Below, one piece after another: positions 16,006 through 24,895 of a DNA stretch of 64,000 nt. The position numbers were made by a program, and so were the translations under genes. The stretch is from NCBI RefSeq assembly GCF_003347595.2, contig NZ_QCZK02000058.1:1-64000 (forward strand). The letters run 5' to 3'. This stretch comes from Botryobacter ruber (GTDB lineage: Bacteria > Bacteroidota > Bacteroidia > Cytophagales > Hymenobacteraceae). The notes under the pieces are model-generated. The model did not search any database. It was given only the letters and a program-made list of their open reading frames with translations, and was not told the origin of the DNA. Numbering within the stretch: position 1 is the stretch's first letter; the number at the start of each line of letters is the position of its first letter.

Positions 16006-16044
16006 GGGGAACAGCAGCGGCTGTGGTGGCAGCTGCAGCAGAAC
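16006..16044 (+). repeat. GGAGCAG-family repeat
   Basis: GGGGAACAGCAGCGGCTG, then TGGTGGCAGCTGCAGCAGAAC. It lies at the convergent junction between the LamG and cupin/sCache genes. Confidence 0.8.
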
Positions 16045-16096
16045 GAATTAGCCACAGGGCAGGCGCTACCAGTTCCTGCCGTTGCACCTGGCTGCC

Positions 16097-17395
16097 TTAG
16101 CTCCGGAGGTACTGGTCCCTGCCCTGCAGCCAGTCCTCCCGTCGTGGGGCGAAAAAGTCGATCGCTTCCGTGTCCTGGAGTGCTACGATGGCATGCGGAA
16201 CATTTGGCGGGATAACGACTATATCGCCGGCACCGGCTACCGTTTCACGTCCGTCGCAGGAGATCCTGGCCGAACCGGAAAGTATGATAAAATACTCTTC
16301 GCTTACGTGGGCGTGTTGTGGGGCCTGTGCTCCTTTCCCGATAAGAAGCCTGGCCAAAGTGCCTTTCTCCCCGAAGATCACCTGCCGCGAAAGGATGTCG
16401 GTTAGTTTTTCTTTTTCGATGGTTTCCCAGGACAGCTTTCGTACCTGGCCCTGCTTCAGCGTTACTTCCTCCAGGTAAAGACCTGCGCCTACGATGTAGG
16501 TATCGTTGCCATGCTGCACTTTCCGGACGAAGGTGTGTTTGTGGGAAGGCGTGTTTTCGCCGGGTTTGTACCAGTAATAGTCTACCCAGGCACTGCCTTG
16601 CTCCAGGGCCGCATCAATGTAGTCGCGTACTGCCTGCTTGCCTCTCAGGTCTCTTTCGTTGCGCAGGTTCCTGCCTTCGAGGCTGGGCATGCCGCCGTTT
16701 ACCAGCTCAACGCCCTCGGGACTGTCTACAAACACAAAGGTATCCATAAAGTAGAAGGGGCCTTTTTTATCGCGGAGCACGTCGAACGCTTCCTGCCCTT
16801 TTTCCGCAACCAGGGCTGCCGCCCGGTTCACGACATCTTCGATAAGCGGTTTGTCTGCCTGCATGTTATAGATCCCGCTGCCGACGAGGTATTGCCTGCC
16901 GGAGGGGAAGGTGACCCGTTGTACAAAGCAGGATTTCCAGGCAGGAAACACATCGTAGGGCCGCGGCCACATGCAGTGCAGCCACCCTTCGCCTTCCGGG
17001 GAGGCGGCGATGTCGAGAAACATCCTGCCGATTGGCTTGCCGAGTATGTCGGTTAAGTCACGCACGTTTTTGCCTTCGCCTTCGGGTATTTCGCCATGAA
17101 ACACCCGGTTGCCCTCCAGCGACCAGACAAAGAAGTAGATGTCGTCGTGGAGCCACCTGGAGCCTTTTACCCGCATTTCGGGGAAGGCATTTTCTCCTTT
17201 TTGTTCGAGCAGCGCTGCCGCGTCGCGCACCAGCTGAACCAGCTCGGGCGCCGTTGTGGCAGAAACCGGTTCTTTTTCTTTGGGGGCATCGGAAAGGTAA
17301 ACGCCCAGCCTACCAGCACCCAGGCGCCGTCGAGCTGTGCTTTGCTGACATAAGCCGATTTCCGGGTAGAGACGCTTTCGCCTGGCCTGGGCCAC
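16097..17395 (-). CDS. sCache-cupin fragment (downstream piece)
   Basis: The open frame after the frameshift, carrying sCache-like units three and four and the cupin. Its homologous part starts at 17305 (GVYLSDAPKEK); the 30 or so residues before that, back to a GTG at 17395, are out-of-frame translation of the upstream piece and not homologous to anything here. It is unlikely to be translated by itself. Confidence 0.5.
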   Translation of the reverse strand: MAQARRKRLYPEIGLCQQSTARRRLGAGRLGVYLSDAPKEKEPVSATTAPELVQLVRDAAALLEQKGENAFPEMRVKGSRWLHDDIYFFVWSLEGNRVFHGEIPEGEGKNVRDLTDILGKPIGRMFLDIAASPEGEGWLHCMWPRPYDVFPAWKSCFVQRVTFPSGRQYLVGSGIYNMQADKPLIEDVVNRAAALVAEKGQEAFDVLRDKKGPFYFMDTFVFVDSPEGVELVNGGMPSLEGRNLRNERDLRGKQAVRDYIDAALEQGSAWVDYYWYKPGENTPSHKHTFVRKVQHGNDTYIVGAGLYLEEVTLKQGQVRKLSWETIEKEKLTDILSRQVIFGEKGTLARLLIGKGAQAPQHAHVSEEYFIILSGSARISCDGRETVAGAGDIVVIPPNVPHAIVALQDTEAIDFFAPRREDWLQGRDQYLRS

Positions 17396-18156
17396 ATGTA
17401 GTCTACCCAGCCTGCACCCCTTTGCTGCACCACGTTAAACATTTCCCTGTTCAGGAATTTGCCGCTGGTGTCTTTCATGTCCATCATAGGGCGCCCTTCG
17501 AGGTTCGGAAAGGCCGGGTTGAGCAGTTCGGTACCGCTTTCGTCCATCACGAAGATGTAGGCATCTTTGGCCATGTACGGCCCTGTCGGGTCGCGGAACA
17601 GGGTGAAGGCATCCCGGCCGCGTTGCTCTGTTTCTGCCACGGCATTTGTTACCAGGTCTACCACAAATTCACGCTCCATGCGGTCGTTATACATGCCGCT
17701 GCCCACGAGGTAGCTCTTGCCCGAGGGCGCCTGCACAAGCCGTACATAACTGCTTTTCCAGCGGGGCAGGAGGGCCCCCGGCACCGGCCACTGGTAATGG
17801 TACCAGCCTCCGGGTTTGGCAGGATGCGTGTTGGCGGCGCTGATCAACCCGCGGATGATGGGCTTGCCGTTGATGTCTTTCAGCTCCAGCTGGTTTTTCC
17901 CTTCCAGCTCCGGGTCGGGGTGCACGAGCATGTTGCCCTCCGGGGCGAGCACGAAGATATATGACTCGCCCTGGCGCCACCGGCTGCCGGGCTGGCGGAA
18001 GTCGGTGAAGGCTGTTTCGCCTTTCTGCCGGAGCAGGTCTGCCGCCTCTTCCACAAGCTGAACAAGGTGGCGTGTTTCCGGGTACTGGAAGCCGGTTGTT
18101 GCCGGTTCTGTTTTTAACGTCGCAGTTCCTGCTGCGACAGGTTCCATTTGTTCCAT
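17167..18156 (-). CDS. sCache fragment (upstream piece)
   Basis: 329 codons from the ATG at 18156. Residues up to about 283 (SKAQLDGAWVLVG) match units one and two of the intact paralogue; the last 46 residues, from WAFTFPMPPKKKN onward, are out-of-frame junk caused by the deletion at 17306-17307. If stable, the product would be a two-domain sCache protein without a signal peptide. Confidence 0.5.
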   Translation of the reverse strand: MEQMEPVAAGTATLKTEPATTGFQYPETRHLVQLVEEAADLLRQKGETAFTDFRQPGSRWRQGESYIFVLAPEGNMLVHPDPELEGKNQLELKDINGKPIIRGLISAANTHPAKPGGWYHYQWPVPGALLPRWKSSYVRLVQAPSGKSYLVGSGMYNDRMEREFVVDLVTNAVAETEQRGRDAFTLFRDPTGPYMAKDAYIFVMDESGTELLNPAFPNLEGRPMMDMKDTSGKFLNREMFNVVQQRGAGWVDYMWPRPGESVSTRKSAYVSKAQLDGAWVLVGWAFTFPMPPKKKNRFLPQRRPSWFSWCATRQRCSNKKEKMPSPKCG

Positions 18157-18245
18157 AGCTTTTCAGATGTTTGATGTGAGACAGGTTTGCCAGGTAAATC
18201 CGGGGTGCTTAAAAACAAAGTTCCACCTGGCGCAGCTGGTCGTAT

Positions 18246-20078
18246 TTACTGGTTCTTCCCGTTGGGCTTGCGGACCTCACCGGCTTTTTTTGCGTCATCT
18301 GCCGGGTAGTAGCCCGAGCCAACAATGTAGGTTTCGTTGCCATGCTGCACTTTCCGGACGAAGGTGTGTTTGTAGGAAGGCGTGTTTTCGCCTGGTTTAT
18401 ACCAGTAGTAGTCCACCCAGGCACTGCCTTTTTTCAGGGCAGCATCAATGTACTCCTGTACCAGGAGCTTTCCTTTCAGGTCTTTTTCGTTGCGCAGGTT
18501 TTTGCCCTCGAGGCTGGGCTGGGCGATGTTGACAAGCTCTGTGCCGTCCGGGCTGGTCACAAACACATAGGTGTCCATGAAGTAAAAAGGCCCTTGCTTG
18601 TCGCGCAACTGGTCAAAGGCCTCCTTCCCCTGCGCCTCTACCAGGGCAGCGGCACGGTTTACCACATCCTCGATAAAAACGTTGTCCAGCTGCATGTTAT
18701 AGATGGCCGAACCGATAAGGTATTTTTTCCCGGAAGGAAACGTCACGCGTTTGATAAAACCGGACTTCCAGGCCGGGAAAATATCGCCGGGCTCAGGATA
18801 CATGTAATGTACCCATCCTTCGCCTGCAGGAGTGGCGGCAGCTTCCAGGAACATTTTGCCATAGGGCCTTCCGTGAGCATCTTTCGCGCCTGTTGTCCGC
18901 TGGCCTTCTATGGACGGGTCGGCAGCATGGAAAATCCTGTTCCCGTCTAAAGACCAGACAAAGAAGTAAGTGTTGTTGCGGAACCACCTGGAGTCTTTTT
19001 TCCTGAACTCCGGAAAGGCCTTTTCTCCTTTCTGTTCGAAAATGGCAGCAGCGTCGCGTACGAGCGTCATCAGTTCGGGCGCTGTCATTTTTTGCGTGGT
19101 AGCGGCTGCTTTGGGAGCGTTGGCAAGGTAAACGCCGCTGCCAACCATTACCCATGCATTGCCAAGTTTTGCTTTACTTACATACGTGGATTTTTGGGTT
19201 GAAATACTCTCGCCCGGTTTGGGCCACATGTAATCTACCCAGCCCGACCCTTTGGTCTGCACTACCTTCAGCATTTCCCGCACCAGGGGCTTGCCCTGGG
19301 TGTCTTTCAGGTCGAGGAGGTTTCTGCCGGCGAGGTTGGGGAAGGCAGGGTTTACGAGTTCGGTACCCTTTTCGTCTACAACAAACACGTATGTATCCTT
19401 TACCAGGTAGGGCCCGGTCGGGTCCTGGAACAGCTGAAAGGCAGCCTCGCCGTTGTTCTCTATTGCTGCGACTGCACTTTTTACCAGGTCCTCGATAAAT
19501 TCTTTCTCCATGCGGTTGTTGTACATGCCGCTGCCCACCAGGTAGCTTTTGCCCGAGGGCGCCTGCACCAGCTGCACGTAGCTGCTTTTCCAGCGGGGCA
19601 GGAGCGCCCCCGGCACCGGCCACTCGTAATGGTACCAGCCTCCGGCCTTACCGGGGGTAGCGGTGGCGGCGCTGATCAACCCGCGAATGATGGGCTTGCC
19701 GTTAATGTCTTTTAGCTCCAGCTGGTTTTTCCCTTCCAGCTCCGGGTCGGGGTGCACGAGCATGTTGCCTTCCGGGTCGAGCACAAAGATATACGACTCG
19801 CCCTGCCGCCACCGGCTGCCGGGCTGGCGGAAGTCGGTGAAAGCTGCTTCGCCTTTCTGTTGGAGCAGGTCTGCTGCTGCCTTTACAAGTTGTACAAGGT
19901 CGCGGGTTTCGTCGAGCTGGTAGTTCTGACCTGGAGTTAACGTTGCGTGTACCGCATTAGGGGCAACTGGAGCGCTTTTATTGCCAGAACCCGTGTTGCC
20001 GCCCAGGCACCGGAAGTGTGTCCCTGGCACAGCGAGCAGTGCCAGAGCTGTGAGGAGGATAATAGAGGTATTTTTCAT
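18246..20078 (-). CDS. Exported protein of four tandem sCache-like domains
   Basis: 610 residues: an N-terminal signal-like segment (MKNTSIILLTALALLAVPG) and then four repeats of about 135 residues. Each repeat has a helical lead (LVQLVKAAADLLQQKGE), an F-x-F-V strand, an EGKN/GKP turn, W-x-x-Y-x-W-P-x-P-G, and S-Y-V or T-F-V before VGSG-Y. This is the pattern of single Cache domain 2 sensors. Units 1 and 3 resemble each other, as do 2 and 4, so a pair was duplicated. There is no transmembrane output, HAMP, kinase or methyl-accepting domain, so it is probably a periplasmic ligand-binding protein. Ligand unknown. The paralogue 90 bp downstream is nearly identical at DNA level over long stretches. 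Confidence 0.85.
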   Translation of the reverse strand: MKNTSIILLTALALLAVPGTHFRCLGGNTGSGNKSAPVAPNAVHATLTPGQNYQLDETRDLVQLVKAAADLLQQKGEAAFTDFRQPGSRWRQGESYIFVLDPEGNMLVHPDPELEGKNQLELKDINGKPIIRGLISAATATPGKAGGWYHYEWPVPGALLPRWKSSYVQLVQAPSGKSYLVGSGMYNNRMEKEFIEDLVKSAVAAIENNGEAAFQLFQDPTGPYLVKDTYVFVVDEKGTELVNPAFPNLAGRNLLDLKDTQGKPLVREMLKVVQTKGSGWVDYMWPKPGESISTQKSTYVSKAKLGNAWVMVGSGVYLANAPKAAATTQKMTAPELMTLVRDAAAIFEQKGEKAFPEFRKKDSRWFRNNTYFFVWSLDGNRIFHAADPSIEGQRTTGAKDAHGRPYGKMFLEAAATPAGEGWVHYMYPEPGDIFPAWKSGFIKRVTFPSGKKYLIGSAIYNMQLDNVFIEDVVNRAAALVEAQGKEAFDQLRDKQGPFYFMDTYVFVTSPDGTELVNIAQPSLEGKNLRNEKDLKGKLLVQEYIDAALKKGSAWVDYYWYKPGENTPSYKHTFVRKVQHGNETYIVGSGYYPADDAKKAGEVRKPNGKNQ

Positions 20079-20633
20079 GGTGAAAGAGGTTAATACACTG
20101 AAGCAGGGTCGTGGTTACCCGGTTCTGGCCGGGATGTGCAACCTGCTACCACTGGCGGGCTGAAGGGAAGCAGGCTAATGTGATGCAAAAGTAGCGTTCA
20201 GGAGTAACCGCATGCTGCACTGGCTTTGGCGGAGTAAGGAAATGAGGCATGCGCTGATTACCTATTTTATTGTAATTTTATTGCTACTTGTTTAAATATT
20301 TTTACGATTCTCGTTATGATATGTTTATCAGTCTCTTTACTTTGAGCAGTTGCTTCCAGTCCATACTATGGTAGTCGGCTGTCAGGTGCAGGCGCCTGGC
20401 AGCAGGAGGATGCGAGGCTGTCTAAAAGCTATTGGATGTAGCATGAGGGGAGGAGCAGCAGCTTTGGTGGCAGGTGCTGCAAAACAAAGAATGGGTGTTG
20501 CTCCCGCAAAAAGGCCGGGCCTGGTTTAGAGGAACTTTGGACTGCGGCGGAGGAGGAGGTGTAGTTACAAACTACATCTTGTAAGAGTGGTGTACGTATT
20601 TTTAAGGGTTGTTACCTAATAAAATTTTTCAGT
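20079..20633. other. Intergenic region upstream of the sCache genes
   Basis: 555 bp with no gene. It should contain the promoter of the minus-strand sCache genes. One GGAGCAG-family copy lies at 20450-20484. The rest shows no clear hairpin or repeat. Confidence 0.4.
20450..20484 (+). repeat. GGAGCAG-family repeat
   Basis: GAGGAGCAGCAGCTTTGG, then TGGCAGGTGCTGCAAAAC. GCAGCA and TGCTGC can pair as a 6-bp stem, showing the hairpin potential of the family. Confidence 0.75.
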
Positions 20634-21344
20634 TTATGCTTTCACCCATTTCCGAAGAACAGAACCTGAACCATTGTAAGACAGTTTGAGGAGATATAAA
20701 CCTTTTGGTATGTTTTGAACATCCAGCACCACCTCTGCACAGTTTATTTCCTTCGTTTTTACGACTCTTCCACTCATATCCAGAACCTCAATTTTATTTG
20801 GAAGCCTGCCGGTATGCGGAAATTTAACAGTAAGGGAACTTATAGCAGGGTTAGGGTACACTATCATATTTTTTTGGACCACCAGATCTTTCGGAGAATT
20901 TGTAATGGTCATAATTCTGGCTTTTACCTCCTCCATTGACATCTCGCCTGCATAACCATTTCTTACTCCCATGGAATTAAAGGCACAAGCTGCATATAAT
21001 TCATACTTACTATCAAGCGCAACCAACAAAGTATCCCCGGCACTCATAGCGGGCAAATAAACCCCGCATGTGTTTGCAACACTGTTCAGAATAATCATAT
21101 CATTAACTTTGAAATCCGCGGTGTTATAATTTTCCAGCACTACAAATCTGCCATATACATGCCCGTCTATCGGCTCCGCCTGAACAAGTTCTTCAAATTT
21201 CACCATGGCGTTTTTGGAATAAGGAGAAACAAGATCCCAAAATGTTAGTGGCTTCTCACCAAGGCAGGAACAGGCCAGGGCATTGGCAGTTGTAGCCAGA
21301 TACAGCAAAACCAATGAGATAGCAGAAAGGGTAAAACTCTTCAT
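20634..21344 (-). CDS. Secreted protein with T9SS type A sorting domain
   Basis: 236 residues. A signal peptide (MKSFTLSAISLVLLYLATTANA) leads into ACSC, reminiscent of the start of netrin/TIMP-like modules, with further cysteines near residues 90 and 118. From about residue 160 a type IX secretion C-terminal domain follows: VYPNPAISSLTVKFP, IEVLDMSGRVV, and GLYLLKLSYNGSGSVLRKWVKA. It should cross the outer membrane by T9SS and be attached or released after cleavage. The central domain is unrecognised; the cysteine-bounded N terminus may be a small beta-barrel. It is transcribed on the minus strand, apart from uxaA by 336 bp. Confidence 0.85.
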   Translation of the reverse strand: MKSFTLSAISLVLLYLATTANALACSCLGEKPLTFWDLVSPYSKNAMVKFEELVQAEPIDGHVYGRFVVLENYNTADFKVNDMIILNSVANTCGVYLPAMSAGDTLLVALDSKYELYAACAFNSMGVRNGYAGEMSMEEVKARIMTITNSPKDLVVQKNMIVYPNPAISSLTVKFPHTGRLPNKIEVLDMSGRVVKTKEINCAEVVLDVQNIPKGLYLLKLSYNGSGSVLRKWVKA

Positions 21345-21572
21345 ACGAGGTTAAAGTATGAATTTAATAACAAGCTGTAATGTAAACTCATCTGATATAA
21401 GGAAACGGTAGTATCAAAATAACTCCCATCCCTAACATACACTTATTTTCACTAATTGCGTGATATGATGTTGTATTTATTTAAGTGAAGATAGTATCCA
21501 GCTGGTTATTATCCAAGAACTTGCGTGAGCTTCTGTTACAAAGCTTTTTCATCAAGGTATTGCCCCTGTAAA

Positions 21573-21608
21573 CAACAGCAGAGGCAATGGTGGCTGCAGC
21601 AGCAGAAT
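21573..21608 (+). repeat. GGAGCAG-family repeat
   Basis: AACAGCAGAGGCAATGG, then TGGCTGCAGCAGCAGAAT. It lies just beyond the uxaA terminator, on the side away from uxaA. Confidence 0.75.
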
Positions 21609-21619
21609 AAAAACACCTC

Positions 21620-21656
21620 AAAAAACAAAGAGAGGCTGCCCGAACCGGACAGCCTC
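21620..21656 (-). terminator. Intrinsic terminator of uxaA
   Basis: The stem GAGGCTG/CAGCCTC (21632-21638, 21650-21656), extended by two more pairs, is followed on the minus strand by TCTTTGTTTTTT. It is 24 bp after the uxaA stop. Confidence 0.75.
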
Positions 21657-21680
21657 CCTGCTATTTAGCTGTTTATAAGA

Positions 21681-23327
21681 TTAAAGCGATACGCCGCGTT
21701 TCCACGGAATAAAGTCGTCCTGGTTCAGGAGCTGCGCTTTGGTTTTTCTGTTGCCGCTGGCTACGTCGATGATGTAATCCAGCGTTTCTTCGGCCATTTG
21801 CTCGATGGTTTTTGTTCCTTCGATAACCGGACCTGTGTTCACGTCGATGATGTCGGACATGCGCTCAGCCAGTTTGGTGTTGGAAGAAACTTTAACTACC
21901 GGAGTAATCGGGTTACCGGTTGGCGTACCTAAACCGGTTGTGAACAGGATAACATTCGCGCCGGAACCAGCCATAGCGGTGGTGCTTTCCACGTCGTTGC
22001 CAGGCGTACAAACCAGGTTCAGTCCAGGCTTGGTTACGTAACCGGTGTAATCCAGCACGTCCACTACAGGCGAAGTACCACCTTTCTTGGCAGCACCAGC
22101 CGATTTGATAGCATCGGTAATCAGGCCGTCTTTGATGTTACCCGGGCTAGGGTTCATGTCGAAACCGGAACCTACTGCTTCGGCGGCACGTGCGTACGAA
22201 CGCATCAGGTGCACAAAGCGGTCGGCTGTATCGTTGTCTACGCAACGGTTGATCAGTTCCTGCTCCACACCGCAAAGCTCCGGGAACTCCGACAGGATAG
22301 ACTTGCCACCCAGGGCTACAATCATATCAGAAACCTGGCCTAAGGTTGGGTTGGCAGAGATACCCGAGAAACCATCGGAACCACCGCACTCCAGGCCAAT
22401 CACCAGCTTGCTCAGCGGCGCAGGCTGACGCTGTTGCTTGTCGGCTTCGATCAGGCCCAGGAAGGTTTTACGGATAGCCTGCGACAGGAGCTCCTGCTCT
22501 GTTCCTTCTTTCTGCTGCTCCAGGATAATGAGCGGCTTGTTGAAGTTCGGGTTCAGGGCTTTGATTTTTTCTTCGAGGATGCTGGTCTGCGCGTTCTGGC
22601 AGCCCAGGCTCAGGATAGTGGCACCAGCTACGTTCGGGTTGTGTACATAACCGGCCAGCAGGGCGCACAGCATGTCGGAATCCTGGCGGATACCGCCGCA
22701 GCCACCTTCGTGCGTCAGGAATTTAATGCCATCCACATTTTCGAAGATACGCTTGTGACCGTTAGCAGCATTTCGTTGCAGCTCCAGCTCCTCGATCTGC
22801 TTGATGTTGCCCGCCTGGTAAAGTTCCACCATCTGGTGCACGTACGACTTGTACATGTCCTGGTTAGCGAAACCAAGCTCTTCCATAAAAGCCTGCTTGA
22901 TAATGTCCACGTTTCGGTTTTCGCAGAACACCATAGGGATAACCAGCCAGTAGTTGCCGGTACCTACCTGTCCGTCGGCACGGTGGTAGCCCATAAAGGT
23001 TTTGTCGGCATACTTAGACACATCCGGCGCATCCCAGCCGGTAGTTTCGGTTTTACCGGAGAACTCGTTTGCTTCGTGCTTCACGTTTTCTACCGAAAGC
23101 CATCCGCCTGCAGGAATTGGTTTCATGGCCTTACCTACCAGCGAGCCGTACATGATAATTTTATCACCAGGGGCCAGATCAAACTGGGCAAATTTGTGTT
23201 TTGCCTGAATGTTGTCGACCAGGGTAATAACTGAATTTTCGAATTCTACTGTTTCACCAGCGCTAAGGTCTGTCAGCGCTACCAGCACGTTATCCTTAGG
23301 ATGGATCTTTAAAAATCTGTGTGACAT
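21681..23327 (-). CDS. uxaA: Altronate dehydratase
   Basis: Converts D-altronate to 2-keto-3-deoxygluconate in galacturonate catabolism. 548 residues: an N-terminal SAF-type domain (to about residue 95, FLKIHPKDNVLVALTDL) and the large GD_AH domain, with GYHRADGQVGTGNYWLVIP, THEGGCGGIRQDSD, LGCQNAQT, and LECGGSDGFSGISANP. The cysteines in these motifs are candidate metal/cluster ligands. Galactarate or other sugar-acid dehydratases share the fold, but the gene is near a polygalacturonase cluster, which supports altronate. The start ATG at 23327 is 22 bp from a perfect LacI-type palindrome. uxaB, uxaC and kdgK are not in the window. Confidence 0.92.
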   Translation of the reverse strand: MSHRFLKIHPKDNVLVALTDLSAGETVEFENSVITLVDNIQAKHKFAQFDLAPGDKIIMYGSLVGKAMKPIPAGGWLSVENVKHEANEFSGKTETTGWDAPDVSKYADKTFMGYHRADGQVGTGNYWLVIPMVFCENRNVDIIKQAFMEELGFANQDMYKSYVHQMVELYQAGNIKQIEELELQRNAANGHKRIFENVDGIKFLTHEGGCGGIRQDSDMLCALLAGYVHNPNVAGATILSLGCQNAQTSILEEKIKALNPNFNKPLIILEQQKEGTEQELLSQAIRKTFLGLIEADKQQRQPAPLSKLVIGLECGGSDGFSGISANPTLGQVSDMIVALGGKSILSEFPELCGVEQELINRCVDNDTADRFVHLMRSYARAAEAVGSGFDMNPSPGNIKDGLITDAIKSAGAAKKGGTSPVVDVLDYTGYVTKPGLNLVCTPGNDVESTTAMAGSGANVILFTTGLGTPTGNPITPVVKVSSNTKLAERMSDIIDVNTGPVIEGTKTIEQMAEETLDYIIDVASGNRKTKAQLLNQDDFIPWKRGVSL

Positions 23328-23348
23328 ATGGATGAATCGTTAATAAGC

Positions 23349-23360
23349 GCAATCGATTGC
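23349..23360. promoter_or_regulatory. LacI-type operator candidate before uxaA
   Basis: The perfect 12-bp palindrome GCAATCGATTGC, 22 bp upstream of the uxaA start codon. LacI-family sites typically have this even, central-CG form. Related sites occur at 10848, 33902 and 33567. Confidence 0.6.
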
Positions 23361-23638
23361 ACTTTCCCGCAAATAAGAAAAAGTATTTGCTAAAAAGAAA
23401 GTGATTGGTTAAAAATATTTCTAACAGTTTGCTGCAGGATCTTTTTTTGCTGCTTTTTAGGGGAACAACAGAAAAAGACCTTTAGTTTATCCTGCTTAGG
23501 TTTTTATCACGGTCGAAAAAGCAAGACGTCTTCCTGCTTTCAGTGGAACCGGTTTTCAAAAATACATATAAAGTTTATATATAAAAACAACTGTTCCAGG
23601 TAAATGAGCGACTGTTTTCCTGTAAACCCTTAAAGAAA

Positions 23639-23670
23639 TAAGCCGGAACAGATGTCTCTATCCCGGCTTA
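23639..23670. other. Hairpin in the uxaA/thuA gap
   Basis: TAAGCCGG and CCGGCTTA pair around a 16-nt loop. On the minus strand it is followed by TTATTTCTTT, weakly terminator-like, but no gene ends there. The divergent 636-bp gap (23328-23963) otherwise holds only the uxaA operator; no promoter could be chosen with confidence. Confidence 0.4.
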
Positions 23671-23963
23671 CTTAATAGCAATAACAAACCAACACAATAA
23701 TAAAATGGACTACTTAATCTGCTTAATGCATCTAAGGTAGGGAGTCTTTTTGTTAATTACAAACATTTGTAAGTAAATTTGCCCGTGTCGCTTACCGGTG
23801 AGTGCCTAGCCTTGCCACAAACAGGGGTGGTGCAGCACCGGGAATTAATTTGCTTAAACCGGATAAACGGAAGCAGGCAATAATCGCTTACATTTGCTTC
23901 CAGGATTACCAGGAACAGGAAAGACCTGTTATCTGGCTGTAAAGTACACTTTTTACCAAGCTT

Positions 23964-24722
23964 ATGAAAAATACACTGCTGCTGCAACTGGCGCTCCTGC
24001 TGACAGGATCGTTGCTGTTGTGCGCCTGTGCCGATTCGGCTCCCAATGGTTCAACCTTAAACAAGGATCCCCGGATTCTGGTCTTCTCCAAAACTGCCGG
24101 CTTCCGGCATACTTCCATTGGGGCAGGTATAGCGGCCATCCGGAAGCTGGGGCAGGAGAACGGGGTACAGGTGACGGCTACAGAGGACGCTGCCTATTTT
24201 CAGGCAGACTCATTGAAAAAGTATAAAGCAGTTGTGTTCTTAAGTACGACCAACGATGTGCTGAACAATGAGCAGCAGTCCGCTTTTGAGAACTATATTC
24301 GCGCCGGCGGCGGCTTTGCCGGCATCCATGCGGCTTCCGACACAGAGTTCGACTGGCCCTGGTACGGCAAACTGGTAGGCGCCTATTTTGCAAATCATCC
24401 TAAAATCCAGCAGGCCTCCATTGTGGTCGTGGATAAAAAACATCTTGCCACCAGCTTTCTTCCGGACAGGTGGGGGCGCACGGACGAGTGGTACAATTTC
24501 AAAAACATCAACCCCGACATGCACGTACTTGCCACGCTCGACGAAAGCACCTACAGCGGCGGCACAAACGGCGACAACCATCCCATTGCCTGGTACCACG
24601 AGTTTGATGGCGGCAGGGCCTTCTACACCGCCCTGGGGCACACCGAAGAGAGCTACAGCGAACCGCTTTTCCTGAAGCACCTGTGGGGCGGCATTGCCTA
24701 TGCCATGGGCCGGAAGCGGTGA
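23964..24722 (+). CDS. ThuA domain lipoprotein
   Basis: 252 residues. The signal peptide ends in LLCAC (a lipobox variant, Cys about 21), so it is anchored. The remainder is a full ThuA (trehalose-utilisation-like, class I glutamine amidotransferase fold) domain: ILVFSKTAGFRHTSI, VVFLSTTNDVLNNEQQ, GGGFAGIHAASDTEFDWPWYG, and PIAWYHEFDGGRAFYTALGHTEESY. ThuA-type proteins are common in Bacteroidota carbohydrate loci; no catalytic Cys typical of amidotransferases is seen, and the biochemical activity is unestablished. Confidence 0.88.
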   Translation: MKNTLLLQLALLLTGSLLLCACADSAPNGSTLNKDPRILVFSKTAGFRHTSIGAGIAAIRKLGQENGVQVTATEDAAYFQADSLKKYKAVVFLSTTNDVLNNEQQSAFENYIRAGGGFAGIHAASDTEFDWPWYGKLVGAYFANHPKIQQASIVVVDKKHLATSFLPDRWGRTDEWYNFKNINPDMHVLATLDESTYSGGTNGDNHPIAWYHEFDGGRAFYTALGHTEESYSEPLFLKHLWGGIAYAMGRKR

Positions 24723-24730
24723 TTTTTGTT

Positions 24731-24761
24731 TTCTGCTGCCGTCACCACAGCCTCTGCTCCC
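24731..24761 (-). repeat. GGAGCAG-family repeat, left half of inverted pair
   Basis: Plus strand: TTCTGCTGCCGTCACC, then ACAGCCTCTGCTCCC. Paired with the opposite-orientation copy at 24797-24831; together they could fold into one long stem after the ThuA gene, 9 bp past its stop. Confidence 0.75.
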
Positions 24762-24796
24762 GGTTTTTTCCGAGGGTAGAATTAGTTTAAGATTGA

Positions 24797-24831
24797 ACAG
24801 GTGTAGCAGGAATGGTGACAGCAGCAGAAAA
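24797..24831 (+). repeat. GGAGCAG-family repeat, right half of inverted pair
   Basis: GAACAGGTGTAGCAGGAATGG, with the shared end TGACAGCAGCAGAAAAG. Complementary to the 24731 copy over most of its length with about 35 bp between. Confidence 0.7.
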
Positions 24832-24895
24832 GCTTTTGGCAACAGTTTTAGGCGAATTTCCAGCATGAACTGGCTGCCGGTGAAAATGATAAACT

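Larger units (their letters stand above)
16097..18156 (-). pseudogene. Frameshifted four-sCache protein with C-terminal cupin
   Basis: A tandem paralogue of the 18246-20078 gene, split by a one-base deletion. Around 17306-17307 the minus strand reads GTA GGC TG GGC GTT TAC, where the paralogue has GTT GGC AGC GGC GTT TAC. Restoring one base gives one frame of about 685 residues: four sCache-like repeats and then a cupin (QHAHVSEEYFII, PPNVPHAI) ending APRREDWLQGRDQYLRS. Unlike its paralogue, the N terminus (MEQMEPVAAG) has no signal peptide. Both pieces are otherwise well conserved, so the break is either very recent, a sequencing error, or programmed. Probable role: ligand binding, with the cupin replacing any signalling output. 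The frame after the deletion is intact to the stop. Confidence 0.75.

Noticed and set aside
23757..23987. 76-codon minus-strand frame upstream of the ThuA gene
   Set aside because: Overlaps the ThuA start; no homologous motif, cysteine-rich by chance.
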